From the NCBI GenBank assembly GCA_003024785.1, contig PUQB01000166.1, positions 209,071 to 273,070 of the forward strand: 64,000 nucleotides of DNA, written 5' to 3'. Position numbers and translations under genes: made by a program. The notes beneath the pieces are model-generated. The model made no database searches, was not told where the DNA came from, and saw nothing but the letters and a program-made list of their open reading frames with translations. The DNA is from Selaginella tamariscina (Eukaryota; Streptophyta; Lycopodiopsida; Selaginellales; Selaginellaceae). Positions 24,207-36,544 of this stretch are shown here, piece by piece. The stretch's first letter is position 1. The number at the start of each line of letters is the position of its first letter.

Positions 24207-24945
24207 ATTTCATACAGAATATTAGAACACACATGTTCTTACCGCATACACAGAGTAGTAGTATTCTGCATAATGTGGAAGATTCCTGGGAAGTGAATAT
24301 CTCTCTCTCTCTACACACACACACACACGAAATTAATTGTGATTAACCCATGTGCTAAATACATTCTTGTATATTGCATATTATTTGTGTTGTGTGTGCG
24401 CGTGCGTGCGTGGTGTGTACACCTGTTGACATATGTACATGCCGTACATGCATATTCATTTAGTATTTTCGTTATATCTAAAATGAATCTATGTCTGTAT
24501 ATAGAGTAGGGAACAGCCACTGAAAATACTTATTTGTCTGTGTTTATGTACGTACACACGTGTGTATGTATGCATATATTGATTTTTTAGGAACTGCAAC
24601 GGAGATAGAAAGGAGCACAAGTTTCCACCAGTGGAGGAGATAGAAACCCACTTGAGGGACATGACATAGCGAGATCTTCCCTGGGGGCTGTTCAGAGGCT
24701 GAGCAACGATCTGGTCCGTCGATTTCACAAGCAAGTCCCCGAACAAACATCATACAAGCTTTCTGTGCAAACATCCATGGAGTGACTGCTCAGGGAAGCA
24801 CTGGAGTTATCGACTCCCTGGGTGAAGGAAACCTCGAGAGGTGTGGCTACAATGTCTTAGTTGGAGTCAAAGACTTCGACATGGCGCTCCAGACACTGAC
24901 GAAGATGAAAACATTGCATAGAGTCATATTATTCAGGTGAGCCGA
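24005..24945 (+). pseudogene. PPR pseudogene B, inverted copy of PPR gene A
   Basis: The coding part at 24590-24945 repeats the 5' exon of PPR gene A in opposite orientation, with internal deletions (the segment for EQTWHWLIQALCANIMLWEE is largely gone) and frame changes, yet keeps ALEFIDSLGEGNLERCGYN-like sequence up to the same splice donor region (ttcag|gtgagc). The upstream noncoding blocks are also copied, separated by a long (TG)n(AG)n tract at 24119-24201. Clearly non-functional. Confidence 0.75.
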
Positions 24946-24959
24946 GAGATTTATCATAT

Positions 24960-25310
24960 ACACACAATAAATTAAAAGAGGGTTAAATTATTACACACAT
25001 AATAACTTGAGAGGGAGAGGGAGTTAATTTATCACACACGTAATAACTTGAAAAGTAGAGGGAGTTAAATTATCGCACATGTAATAACTTGAAAAAGAAA
25101 GGGAATTAAGTTATCACATATGTAATAACTTAAGAGGAGAGGGAGAGGGAGTTAAGTTATCATATACACACGTTAACTTATAAAAAAAAGGGAGTTAAAT
25201 TATTATATACACATTAACTTTAAAATGAAAGAGAGAATTAAGTTACCATATACATACATTAATTTGAAAATGAAAGAAAGAGTTAAATTATCATATACAC
25301 AGGTAAATTT
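24960..25310 (+). repeat. Minisatellite, period about 45-50 bp
   Basis: About eight diverged copies of a unit like gggagttaaattatcacaca followed by tgtaataacttgaaaaggaga. It lies immediately after the PPR copy, where its intron would begin. Confidence 0.8.
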
Positions 25311-27600
25311 AAAACTTTAAAATAATAATTAAATTAAGAATCTATTAAATAGTTAAATAATTCATTATTGTTAAGTCAATCAATTGTGAACATGTGTATT
25401 AAACAATATTATAAGTCCACAATTGTACTAAACAATATTATAATATATCAAAATAAATTTGATATATATATATATTTTTTAAAGACCTTTTGTTGTAAAA
25501 TATACATAATAAATTCATATCATATCTTAGAATAATGTAATTTTTTAACTTTGTTCTTCAAATGGAAAACAAAGGTTAAACCATTTAATATATTTAATTC
25601 TAAAGCACTATTTCAATTAAACATATCTTTTGAAACCTATCATTAACAAAATAGTAATTTAAAAAAGATTTATATTTTAAAAAAGAAAATTGAAAAAATA
25701 ACCTTGCGTTTAAAAAATAATTTTTTATAAGATGAACAAGCTTTTATATATATATATTCTATATAAAATTTAAACCTTAATACATAATCTTAAATTTGAA
25801 AAAGCATTCCTATTGTTTTGTTAATTCTGACTTTAATATACGTGTAAGTTAATGTTTTTTTTTAATTTATAAACTTACATTTTTTAACTTAAAATGTTGT
25901 GATGAATTTATTGCCGTCGATTTCTTTTACAACATAGAATATAAAGAATATGCAATATAAATCTTATAAAAAGATTATTTTAAATCCACCAGGAAATATT
26001 TCAAAACTTTACATCATAATCTAACTTTTGTTAAGATTAAGCCATTTTATAGAGGGACTCAATAGGGGACGCACCATGGATGCACCTTTTTATTATTTTT
26101 TCTTTACATATTTTTAAAATGAAAAATAACAATTGAAATAATGAGATTTATTTAAATATCAATGTGAATTATATTTTTATTAAATATTTAATTTTAAAAA
26201 ATCATATTATATTTTAAAAATGTGTAAAAAAATAATAAAAGGGTGCATCCACCTATCAATTAGGGTGGATCCGCCTATTGAGTTTCTTTATATATTTAAT
26301 TATATTTCAATCAAACACATTTTTTGAAACTTATCATTAACAAAATTTGTAAGAATACATTTCATATATTAAATAGTATATTGAATCTAGGCAGTTGATG
26401 AATATAAGTTAGAAAAATTTAATATTTTTTTCATTTTAATGTTTAAGTCAGCAGTGAGATTCAGTTTGAAGATGAAAATCCTTATTAATTTTAATAATCT
26501 ATACAATGTAAATAAAATATATATTCTAATATATTTATATTATTTATTTAAAAATAAAAAGATACACTTAAAAAAGATTAAAATATATTAGTATTATTAC
26601 TGATCTGAATCGTTGACAATGCGAATATGCGCATTTAAAAAGGTTTTTAAAAAATATTCACTTCACTCTAGGTTTCATATATATTGATTAAATCATGCTT
26701 ACATATGATATGTATTTATATTTGCAAGCATTAATATTATGTCCCGTATATATTTATATAGTTGCATAAGTCAAACACATATATTTTATATTATTTATGA
26801 TATAGTTTATCTTTAAACTTGTTAAAAGATTCTCTAAACAAATGATGTTATTACACCACACATCTTACCAAATCAAGATATAAATAAGTGGACATGTGTT
26901 AATTACATAATTAAATATAACAAAAGGAATCTGTACACACACACGCACACATTATCTGATGCGTATTAGTGTTGACAGATGATGTTAGAGGATCAAGACA
27001 TAGAAGCTACATGTGTGAAGCTATTTGCAGCAAAGTGGTTTGAGAATTCATATTTATTTAAAAATTGATTATTTTATATTTTATTAAATGAATTATAGAA
27101 ATAAATGAATATAATTAAATTTATATTTTTAACATAAGTTTAATTTGTAATTTATTAAATACAATATCGCGACTTTGTTTTAATAAAATAAAAAACAAGA
27201 ATATTTCCATTAATGACTTAAATGAACTATTATGTGAATTTTAAATAAATTTTATTTAAGTTTTATCACTAGACCTATACACGTCATATACGTAACAAAT
27301 TAGGAATATCCATGTTAAACCTCAATTAGCTGGGTAAGTTTGACACTTAAACACATATTTCCGAATGGTAAATCTCGTCTTCATCCACTACTTAACACCT
27401 TCCACTCGTAAGATCCTAGCCGCTGGATAAAACACAGATAAGGATCCTCTCAAACTTCTTGTTAAGACCATGGTTAAGGTTAACCGGTTTGCCTATTACC
27501 GTGAATATGTGGTATTGTTTAACTGCTGCAAACTTCTGCAATTCTGGCATGTTTAGGTCCAATGTGCGGGTGAACTGTAGCTCTTCAAAGCACCTCTCTC
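25311..27600. other. AT-rich intergenic region
   Basis: No supported gene. Contains the MITE at 26057-26283. A less AT-rich stretch at 27290-27600 has no recognised motif. Confidence 0.6.
26057..26283. mobile_element. MITE-like element with long terminal inverted repeats
   Basis: Begins ACTCAATAGG and ends CCTATTGAGT. Inverted repeats continue inward for about 70 bp with mismatches, including ggatgcaccttttta against aaaagggtgcatcc, around an AT-rich centre. Length of about 227 bp and lack of coding capacity fit a miniature inverted-repeat element. Target duplications are not obvious. Confidence 0.65.
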
Positions 27601-27774
27601 CCTTACATTAGTATACAATGTGTGTGTGTGTGTGTGTGAGTGAGAGAGAGAGAGAGATATAATACACTTTCCACTATATACGATTTAATATGAAATTTAA
27701 ATTGGAAGTTGTAATCAATTAACATTATTATAAAATCATACCAATTGTATATATGTACACCAAATGTAGTAACA

Positions 27775-28678
27775 TGGAACTGACAAAGAAACTGTTTGAT
27801 GAGATGCCTTCGTCTCATGCAACACCATGATCGTGGGATATGCTCAGAATAAACTAGCATATTTCTTGCTTGAAATGTTTAATAGAATGCAGGAACAAGG
27901 CTTACGTTTGTTGCTGTTCTTAAGGCGTGCTTCTGAAGAACAATGACATTATCAAACAAGTGTTTGTGTGTGTATGTGTATTTGTCATGCATATATATAA
28001 CCCCCACACAACACACACCCACAATGTTGTTACTGCAGAGTTATACGGTGAAACCGGCGATAAGCCTGGCGATGGGTATTGACCTTCATGAAAAGATTAA
28101 GGCCTTCTGATTAAGAGAAATACACACAGAACTAGCGAAAGCAGGTCATGAGGCTGACATCTTTGTGGCAAACACACTTATAGACATGTATGTGGTAGTA
28201 TACATGAAGCTCGAACAGTATTCTACGGTATACATCATTGAGATATGGTCACATGGAACGCAATGATGTGGGGATACGTACAATTTGGTGAAGGAAAGCT
28301 AGCACTCGAACTCTACAATAGAATGGAAAACGAGGAACAAGGCCTTGTTAATGACTTTCGAACGTTTGTAGTGCACTAGCTGCTTGTGGTGCTGTGTCAT
28401 TTGGGGAAGCAGGCGAGGAAATACAAGAAAAGAGCTTGAAAACTTTTAGTTTGGAACAGGGAACGTGTATATAATGAAGCTCATAAGAACATGTTTGTTG
28501 CAAGCAGCACGGTGGATATGTGCCCCAAGTGTGGGAGTATTCTGGATGCAAGGCGTGTGTTGATACCATGGATATGCACTATCTCATAGCGTGGACTGCT
28601 CTTGTATGGGGATATTGTCACAGTGGAGAGGGACATAGTGCTCTTGACGTGTTGTATGCATATCGAGGGAAGAGTCGA
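27775..28678 (+). pseudogene. PPR pseudogene C (PLS-type)
   Basis: Translating piecewise gives KKLFDEMP, a WNxMIVGYAQN-like motif, FNRMQEQGL, then IHTELAKAGHEADIFVANTL, LIDMYG, IHEARTVF, DMVTWNAMMWGYVQFGEG, LALELYNRMENE, and later CPKCGSILDARRVFDTMD and WTALVWGYCHSGEGHSALDV. These are consecutive P, L and S motifs of a land-plant PPR protein. Multiple frame changes and stops are present, and the frame ends where a palindromic element starts at 28679. Such proteins typically act in organelle RNA editing or splicing; this copy is inactive. Confidence 0.75.
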
Positions 28679-28750
28679 CCGCAGGATTAATCCCGCCAAC
28701 TCCATTCTATTGGGCGGGAAGGAGTGGCAGAATTAATTCCACCACTAGTT
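28679..28750. repeat. Palindromic element copy at the end of PPR C
   Basis: Carries caggattaatcccgcc and, about 50 bp on, agtggcagaattaattccac plus cact, matching the palindrome family of 744-882. It abuts the PPR sequence directly, so it may have inserted into the PPR gene. Confidence 0.65.
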
Positions 28751-28899
28751 GTATTAATCAGCATGAGATATTATCCTTATACATAATATATATTATTGCA
28801 CACGCATATATATTAAACACATTTGATTTAAATTTTTTATAAATATTGCATAAATAAATATTATAAATAACATAATTATTTATGTGCATAATAATATAT

Positions 28900-31880
28900 T
28901 TAATATTGGAGATAAAGTATGTCTTCAGAACAACGAGATAATTGGCATTGGAACTGCGGAAGTTCGAGATGATAATGCATTATGTCATAATATTATTTAA
29001 GGATCTTGTGTGTACGTATGAATGAACACGATTGCAAGCATGTTGAAGTTTCGGGAATGGAATTTGAAGAGGGTTCTCATGTATTGTGGAATATGAATAA
29101 AGTCAAGGCTAACACATAATTTACAAAGTCACAAATAAATAATAATACGAGTTCACCAGATGATGCTTGCCTACTGTGATAGATGAGGTGATTTTCTTTC
29201 TTCATGAGATCAAGGTTGGGAGAGGCATCATCACAGTTATAAATCCAATGGAAGCCGTATTAAAAGAGAAACTAGGGTCGACTTCGTGGGTGTAGTTGTG
29301 ACAAAGGTTTACCTAATAGCACATTGCATTCTGGATCCCTCATGAGGTGGCGAACATCTAAATTAAGACAGTGAAATGGTTTAACATATTTTGGGTTGGA
29401 TTTTAATAATAACAACCTGGAAGGACAACCCATATTTGAAGAGGTTCTTTACATTGACTATAGTAAAAAAAGATTATTTATGGGTTGTAGATCTTCCCTT
29501 GCAAGTTGCGGCAAGAGGGTTAAGATGGATCCTACATCTTCAGCAAGTGTTACTAGCATTTCCACAATTGACTACTACAAGAAGAAGTATTGTCAGATGG
29601 CAGACCGGAATGAAATTACTTAATGTAGACAGCAAAGACATGAGTTTGCATATGCTGCACTAACTAGGTGTATTGATGGAATGGCCTTGGACACAAGTTA
29701 TCAGAATACATCCATGGTATTTAATAAGGTGGCCATCTACTTCAAAGCTTGGTACACTATAAAGGGATCCCAAAGACTACGTTCTACCGTCAGAGGGATG
29801 GGTGACTAGATGGAGAACCTCAGAACATGGGAACACTCGCCTAGTTAAAACCCGCTCTCACATTATGGCAGCCATAGAGATACTTAAGGCTTTTGTGGAA
29901 GCAAATGCAGACATAATGCCTCACAAATGCCAAACCACAAATGCAGGGTCAAGAAAAATCTCAAGGTTTTACCTTCAATTACACTCAATTGAAGCTGTGT
30001 GAACATGTGAACAAGTGCCTCAGTTTGATGGGGCTCAAGCAATCTGCACTGGTACCTTCAACAACATATGGAATACTCATTTTAAGGATGTGGAGATTGC
30101 AAAACACTCTAGCTTTTCCAAGTGTGACACTTGTACATCATTGAAGGCTGCAGAGGCTTGTGCAAAAACCTTGGTGGAGATCACTGCCATTCAAAAGAAG
30201 ATGGAGGCCCACATGATTGCACAACAAACTTGCCGGTCTCAGTACTATGCACACCGCATGCTTTCTGTGTCACGCCCATCAGAGTACCTGTGCTTGATCC
30301 ATGACAAGATGGATCATTCAAAGACCAGCATTCCAAAGCTCTTTGCAACACCAAAGTGCCTTGGAAATGTCATGAAACTTCCGATTTCATTGACAGGTGC
30401 TAACACATGGACACGGTTGTGAGTCATATGGACACTTTTCACTTCCACATTGGTCTAGCGACTCCAATTTCACTATTGGGTCGTTAGCCATGTGTTTCAG
30501 AAACCTTGAAGCCCACTCACAGACAAGTCCTATCAGTGATCTCAAAGTGAAGAAACAACACCTTCAACCTTTACATAATGCTCTCATGAACACGTCTGCA
30601 CTTGAGGCTACTTGGGAATATGAGAGGCATTGTCAGCAACCTGCACAAAAAACAGATGGCCCTGTTGAGAGTTCAGGTTCAGTGGAGGGATCTAGCTCAA
30701 ATAGTGTACATGTGTCCTCAACATCAAATAAGCTTCCTCGTCATTTGCTTTTACAGATGGATAATTGTGCAGGCGAGAACAAAAATAGGTAAATCATTTT
30801 ACTTAAGGGTTTCTCAAGCTCATACTTACTTTTATTTTCTAGATATGTGCTAGCATACTTGTCAATGCTTGTTGCCAAAGGTGTGTTTGAAACAATCACG
30901 CTCAGTTTCCTTATGGTTGGTCACACTCATGAAGATATTGATGCGTTCTTCAGCAAGGTCTCCAACTCTACAAAAAGGGCAAATGACTTTTAAAATCATC
31001 TCCAAAAAAAGTTGTGCTTTGCTTGTGACTGAGGTGCCAGACTTCAAAAAATTTCTCAAGGAGTATATAAAAGAAGGGAGTGATTCTTTAGTTGGTCACC
31101 TTGTGCCGCTACAATTCTTTTTCTCCATACGAGATGGTATACCTATTATGCAGTACAAGTTACGGCCATCAGAGCAGGAGTGGTTACCGAAAGAGGGCTT
31201 AATGCTCTTCAAAAGTGGAGAGGATGGAAAGCCACTTCTCCCAGAAGGACAACCAGACCCTATTCCATTGAGTGCCCAGCTCAAGGAACAAGAGGTTATT
31301 ATTGATGGCATCAAAAAATATGTGGCATGGGTTCAAAAATCGATGCCAAAGAATTCTGATAAGGCAACTGGTTACTTATATAAGCATGTGGTCGACTATT
31401 GGGAGACTGTTGTTCGAGAGTTGGAAGGGCCTACTGTCACAAGTACAGAATTGCAACACCCTTTTTGGCCTAAAACAAGGTGGCGAGAGGAGATTGAAAT
31501 GACATCACTGAGCACAGACGACATAAAGCCAGTAGTGATGTGGAAGTGCAAACCCCACACTTTGTACAAAGGAACCAAAAACCTAAAGCATACTTTGATT
31601 GCTGCAAGGATCTTCAAAAACTAATGATGGTTCTCATTACTCCAGATGCGTCATATAATCAGCCTATTTGGATGGGTCAAATTATCGACACACTGAAGTA
31701 ATACAAAAATAGTATGTTAAGGTTGCATGGTTCAAACCACAAAAAGACACATGAAGAAGAGCGAAAGATATAATGGATGCCTAGAGAAAACATGGTCTCC
31801 CAATCAAAAAGACCCAGCATGTTTTATAAATGTTAAATCCATTCGATATGGGTGGATGTCAAGAACTGTTATAAAGTCAT
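28900..31880 (+). pseudogene. DUF7869-like, transposase-like protein (frame-damaged, one intron)
   Basis: A long coding stretch read in several frames. Recognisable parts in order: DPTSSASVTSISTIDYYKK; VPSEGWVTRWRTSEHGN (about 29790); HFKDVEIAKHSSFSKCDTC (30075); PSEYLCLIHDKMDHSKT (30270); LLLQMDNCAGENKNR (30745-30788), split by a 54-bp intron (30789-30842, GT...AG) from YVLAYLSMLVAKGVFETI; then VGHTHEDIDAFF (30915-30950) and an uninterrupted region to 31621. The QMDN...ENKNR and GHTHEDID motifs match the DUF7869 family, found in repetitive gene families of mosses, lycophytes and other eukaryotes. A DDE-type catalytic role is my inference from spaced acidic residues. At least three frame changes exist; the 28900-29390 part is the most decayed. 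Confidence 0.6.
30789..30842 (+). other. 54-bp intron in the DUF7869-like gene
   Basis: GTAAAT...TTTTCTAG separates AATAG and ATATGTG; removal joins ENKNR to YVLAYL in one frame, matching the family. The precise fit shows that the element descends from a spliced gene rather than a processed copy. Confidence 0.7.
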
Positions 31881-32390
31881 GATTAACAAAACTACAAGAG
31901 AATGTATGTTTTCTGAAGCTTAAAACAATTACAAAATTATAAAATATAGTATTTTAATATTATAATTATAATAAACTCTTTAATAATAGTACCAAATTGT
32001 TTACTTAACTATATAAATTTAAAAAATATGGAAGATTGACTATATAGGATTTTGTATATTATATATATATATTACTAAAACAAATTTTTAATTTATATTA
32101 TATTTAAATATTAATATTTTAATAATAACATCAATATTTATATAATGTACCTCTTGCTCTTAATTTTTATATTAGGCCCATACAATCTTAAATATAATAT
32201 ATTATATAATTTAATACCTTAATGTTATTAATTTTTGGTTCAATGAATGCTATAATTTATAAAAGGGTCAATACAAAATAGAATATTCTGTCTTGAAATA
32301 TATATTTAAAGAATATTTCTTAAATATTAAAAAATGCTAATTTTTAAGAAATGGGACTATGGACATGCCCATTTTAATTACAACATGCAT
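31881..32390. other. AT-rich spacer
   Basis: No feature seen between the transposase-like sequence and the first long direct repeat. Confidence 0.6.
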
Positions 32391-33815
32391 TAGTAACCAA
32401 TCCCATAAAGAACCACGATACTTCAACCTTATTATTATTAACTACGTTATAACCTACTTGTATAAGAGTTATTTTCTTATTTATAATATGATATAGTAAC
32501 CAATGCCATGACGATACTGCAGCCTTACCTATTATTAAGTACATTATAATGTATTTACATTTTAGTTTATTAAAGAGGTCTATGATCTTATTTCTACCAC
32601 CTTGTTGATGTATGAAATTATGGCCCGATTTGCATATTTCATATTATATTTTCATCAATTGGGTTTACTTTTATGATTAAGATTTTAATGAATATTAAAC
32701 GTGTAAATTTGTTGTTTAATAACTTTTTGTGATTGCCTTGAGAAGTCATTTATTTGTGAAAGACTTGTTCTTACCCACACACATGTAAACATGCATATAC
32801 ATATTATGTGTTGTGTTGTGTGAAGGAGAGATACGGATGAACAAATTGTATGCTCATCAACCAATAAGTGTGTATCTTCCACTTGTGTAATGACTAGTCG
32901 CATTTCAATGGTGTGTATGTATGAGATGGCGTAGGGGTACATAGAAGCCAATAGAACTACCAACACTTGTTGCATGGTTAGATTAAAAGAGAACCGTTCA
33001 GGAGGTTGCACATGTTAAAAGCAAGTAAACAATCTACAAGCATTGTAGGATTGTACATCTATAAGTCTTACAAACCAACTTATAGAGTTCACGGTTCGAA
33101 TGAAACTTTAATGGTTTTAAGTTTACACTTACAACCCTCCAAGGTATTTATCCGTGAGTTTGAATTTTTTATTATAATAAGTTTACTTTATTATTAGGAA
33201 AGTTATTATTATTATATGCACAAAAATTTAGATCTAGCATTTGTAAATAATAAATTTCTGATATCTACGAATTTAATGTCTCCTTTACTGTGCTTTTTAA
33301 GTTCATGTTTTAAATATTAATTCTATTTTATAATTAAATTGTTATGTTTTTTCTTTTTTAAGTCAATATGTAATTGTCTATTTTTCTACTTTCAAATGCA
33401 CATCCATTCCACCAATGAACTTGCAAAGTACTGTTATAAAAGAAAAACATTTAACCACTATTTATTATCCTATGTAAATTAGCTAACACATTGCTCTTTT
33501 TAACATGTTAATTAATATGTCAAATTTATACAAATGAGCAAATATGTGTTCTTGGTTATAGAAAATGAAGTAAATATACATAAGATTCGCTTACTTTTAC
33601 ATGTCATTCAAAAGTTCTTTGTGTAAAAACTTTAGCTAGTTTTATTTGAAACTTTTAAATAACAAGAAGAAATTATAATAATAGTCAATATAATTTGTTT
33701 TTTATTTATATGCAAAACATGAACCCTTATTTTATAATAAGTTTGATAGACTTGTCTTACTATATATAAAGCACCACTCTTATTTTGTTTCATCTTATAT
33801 ATCTAGTTATAAAGC
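32391..33815 (+). repeat. Long direct repeat, copy A
   Basis: Matches copy B (38719-40205) collinearly from tagtaaccaatcccataaag to ctagttataaag with small indels. It starts with two units of a roughly 130-bp tandem repeat and ends with a TATA-like tatatataaag about 50 bp before its right edge. Copy A lacks about 75 bp that copy B has near 39334-39410. Termini are not a clean TG...CA pair, so LTR status is unproven. Confidence 0.8.
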
Positions 33816-34228
33816 ATGAATTTTTATTTTTAATAATTCAGAGGCACCCATATTAATAAATACATGTATTTCCTTATTTTTAAATAATATACTCCCTTTA
33901 CGCATTTGAATCTTTGAAAACAGATTGTGGGATTGCACACATACATATAAATAAACTTCTTTCATTATATCTCACTCCAAACATTAAAATTTGACGTGGC
34001 ATATATATATACACATACATTTCAATTTCATATGTATATTAAACATACATACATATGTAATGTATACTTAGACGTGTACTATAGGTATAGGATTGCTGTA
34101 TGTATGCTATATATGATCAAAGAATTCTTTCAACATAAAAAGCACTAAAATTCATATATTTTTATTCGAGCCGTCGGTTCATAAGTTCAATATCTTTATT
34201 CCGAGCCGTCGTTCCAAGTTCGGCTGAG

Positions 34229-34236
34229 TATATAAG
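34229..34236 (+). promoter_or_regulatory. TATA box of the Tudor-like gene
   Basis: TATATAAG in ggctgagtatataagaatag, preceded by two copies of gagccgtcg(g)ttc (34169-34215) and followed by a pyrimidine-rich leader ending at a possible donor (ctcgag|gttcgt) near 34346. Confidence 0.4.
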
Positions 34237-34474
34237 AATAGGTTAGGTAGGATACTAACCCTATATACTTACATACAGTTCACACTTTCACATTCATTGG
34301 GTGTTCGCTATCTCATCTGGTGCATAAATTTTGTTAAACTTTCTCGAGGTTCGTATGATTTTTCCCTTAATTCACATGCATTCTTCGCAACAACATTCTA
34401 AGAGGATTATCTCTAGAAATAACATAATTAAGGATAATTTCTCTTTCTAATGATTTAAGGGTAATGAATGCAGA

Positions 34475-35830
34475 ATGGAGCCAAGTAATATAAATAGTCT
34501 TGAAGATGCAAATAATGCTTTGGCTACCTTGAGGAAAATGCTTATAGTTTGGTTTTAACAGCCTTTGCTGCACAAGGGAATGATAACGCAAGGGTTCGTA
34601 TGAGGTGTGAATTAACTTTAAAATAAGACTAATTGTGTTGTTTAATGTAGATGAAACAAGCATAATGAACATGTTACAAAGAATTTCATATTACAGAAGA
34701 ACAACATGCCAAGTTGTCTAGAAAGATTGCACTATAAGTACTCTTTTTACTTCGTTATATAATTCCAAGGTTAGAGTACCCATATATGACTGCCAAAACT
34801 TTGAAATCTAAGCATTCTTTATTCTAGATACTTGCATATCATATTATCATCTACTAAGTAATGCATGTTCTACAGTGAAAGGGAGATGTCGAGGAATCAA
34901 AACTAAAGGGAGATGTCGTGGGGACTCTAACAAGAAAAGGCCTCGGTTGTCAAAGTCAACCTAGCGAGAAGAAAGAGTAAGTTGTATATATATTTCTATG
35001 AGTGTATAAAAGCATTATAAATGATTAGCTGATAAGAACCAAGTTCTAACATTTTTGTTCTTGACATTTAAAGGTTGAAGCTCCAGCTCAAGGATGCATT
35101 GGCTGCAGAGTGGAAGTGAAATGGCCAGAAGATAATAAATTTTATAAGCCATTGTTATTGCCTACAACCCTCTCAATGTGAGTTAATATTAGAGAGAGAG
35201 AGGGAGAGATACAGGAAGACTCAAATGTCATCTTTAGGGAGAATATAAACTTTCTTATGGATATTGCTGCAAAAGAAGAGAATTTTGAGTGGCTCAATAT
35301 TGTCGAGGTAAGTTTCACAAGGTTGAATAATCAATTTAAATTGTATTTTTGCTAACTTACAACACTATTGTTTACAATTACCCTACAGCCACCTGAAGTG
35401 GATTGGCGAGGACTCAGAAGCTGACAAACACGATGCTAAAAGAAACTATCAAAAATAAAGAAGAAGTCTATGAATGAGCTCATTAACGAGGTGGGAATTA
35501 GTGATTTAAGCATGCACATATATACTTTAATAATATATTATATTAACTTAATTTAACATTTGCTTGACCTATTGTTAGGTTGATGAGCTAAAATATGGAG
35601 TAAATTTGGCTGCAATTCTTGCATACAAAGGAACAGTAAAGGTATTTTTATATTTAACATTTCTATGTGTGTACATAATTTCACATACTAATGAATTAAT
35701 TCTAATTTATTAATTATTTCATCCATTTTGCAGGTTCTTCAAGAACAGAAAGAGAAAACTTTAGCACAACTTGGTGAGACTTCTTCAGACGAAGATTGTG
35801 ATTACAAAGAACATAAAAAAAGTGACTAAT
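34475..35830 (+). CDS. Multi-exon gene with a PDS5-like Tudor segment (fragmentary)
   Basis: Candidate exons: 34475-34546 (MEPSNINSLEDANNALATLR...), about 34877-34979 (lysine/arginine-rich), 35074-35177 (GCIGCRVEVKWPEDNKFYKP), about 35230-35310, about 35580-35642 (VDELKYGVNLAAILAYKGT) and about 35735-35829 (LQEQKEKTLAQLGETSSDED...). GCRVEVKWPEDNKFYK strongly resembles the start of the Tudor-like domain of plant PDS5 cohesion factors and related proteins (GxRVxVWWPxDxxFYxG). The second candidate exon contains a stop, and the remainder of the Tudor barrel is not evident, so this is probably a truncated or decayed paralog. It lies wholly between direct repeats A and B. Confidence 0.35.
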
Positions 35831-36544
35831 CTACGAACAAATTCATGTGAAAGTAAGTTGAACTACTCCATAACACTTTCTATATTACTTATATTTATAT
35901 TTAACTTTAACATGTAGTGAATAATAAGAATATTTTTTTACTTTTCAATTAAGATAAACCAATGGCTATGCATGTGCAGTGTGCACATGTACAAGTTAAA
36001 TCAGAAATCAGTGGAGACATGGAGATTGTAATGGGAGTTTACTGAATTGAATGGCTTTGGGGCTCTCCATTGCGATTGGATGATATAAGGAGTGACATGA
36101 GATATATATGGGATTGCAAGCATTTGGGATTTTTGAAGATATTTTTTAAACTTGTGATCCTTCAAAATTGTATAATTATATATTTTAATTGTAATTAACA
36201 TAGTTTTGCATGTAAAAATCAAGAAGCCACTTAAATATTTCTTTTAGTAATATTTTTATTAGTTTTAGTCTTTTCTGATAGCAACTGTTTCATAGTCCAG
36301 TTAAAATTGTATTATTCAAGTATACTATAATGTTTTTCTTTATGTATAATAAGGGGATAAAACTGTGGGACCACTGCGGTAATCTTTATTAGCTAGCAGT
36401 TTATTAAAAGCGCGATCCACTGTGGTGTAATGTGGTAACTATATGTCATGGTGTGCACAAAACTAGTACTTAATTAATTATCAAAATTCACACGTGAGAC
36501 TTGTTATTCCTTAAATTGGGAGCTACAGTAGGAAACAAAGAAAC

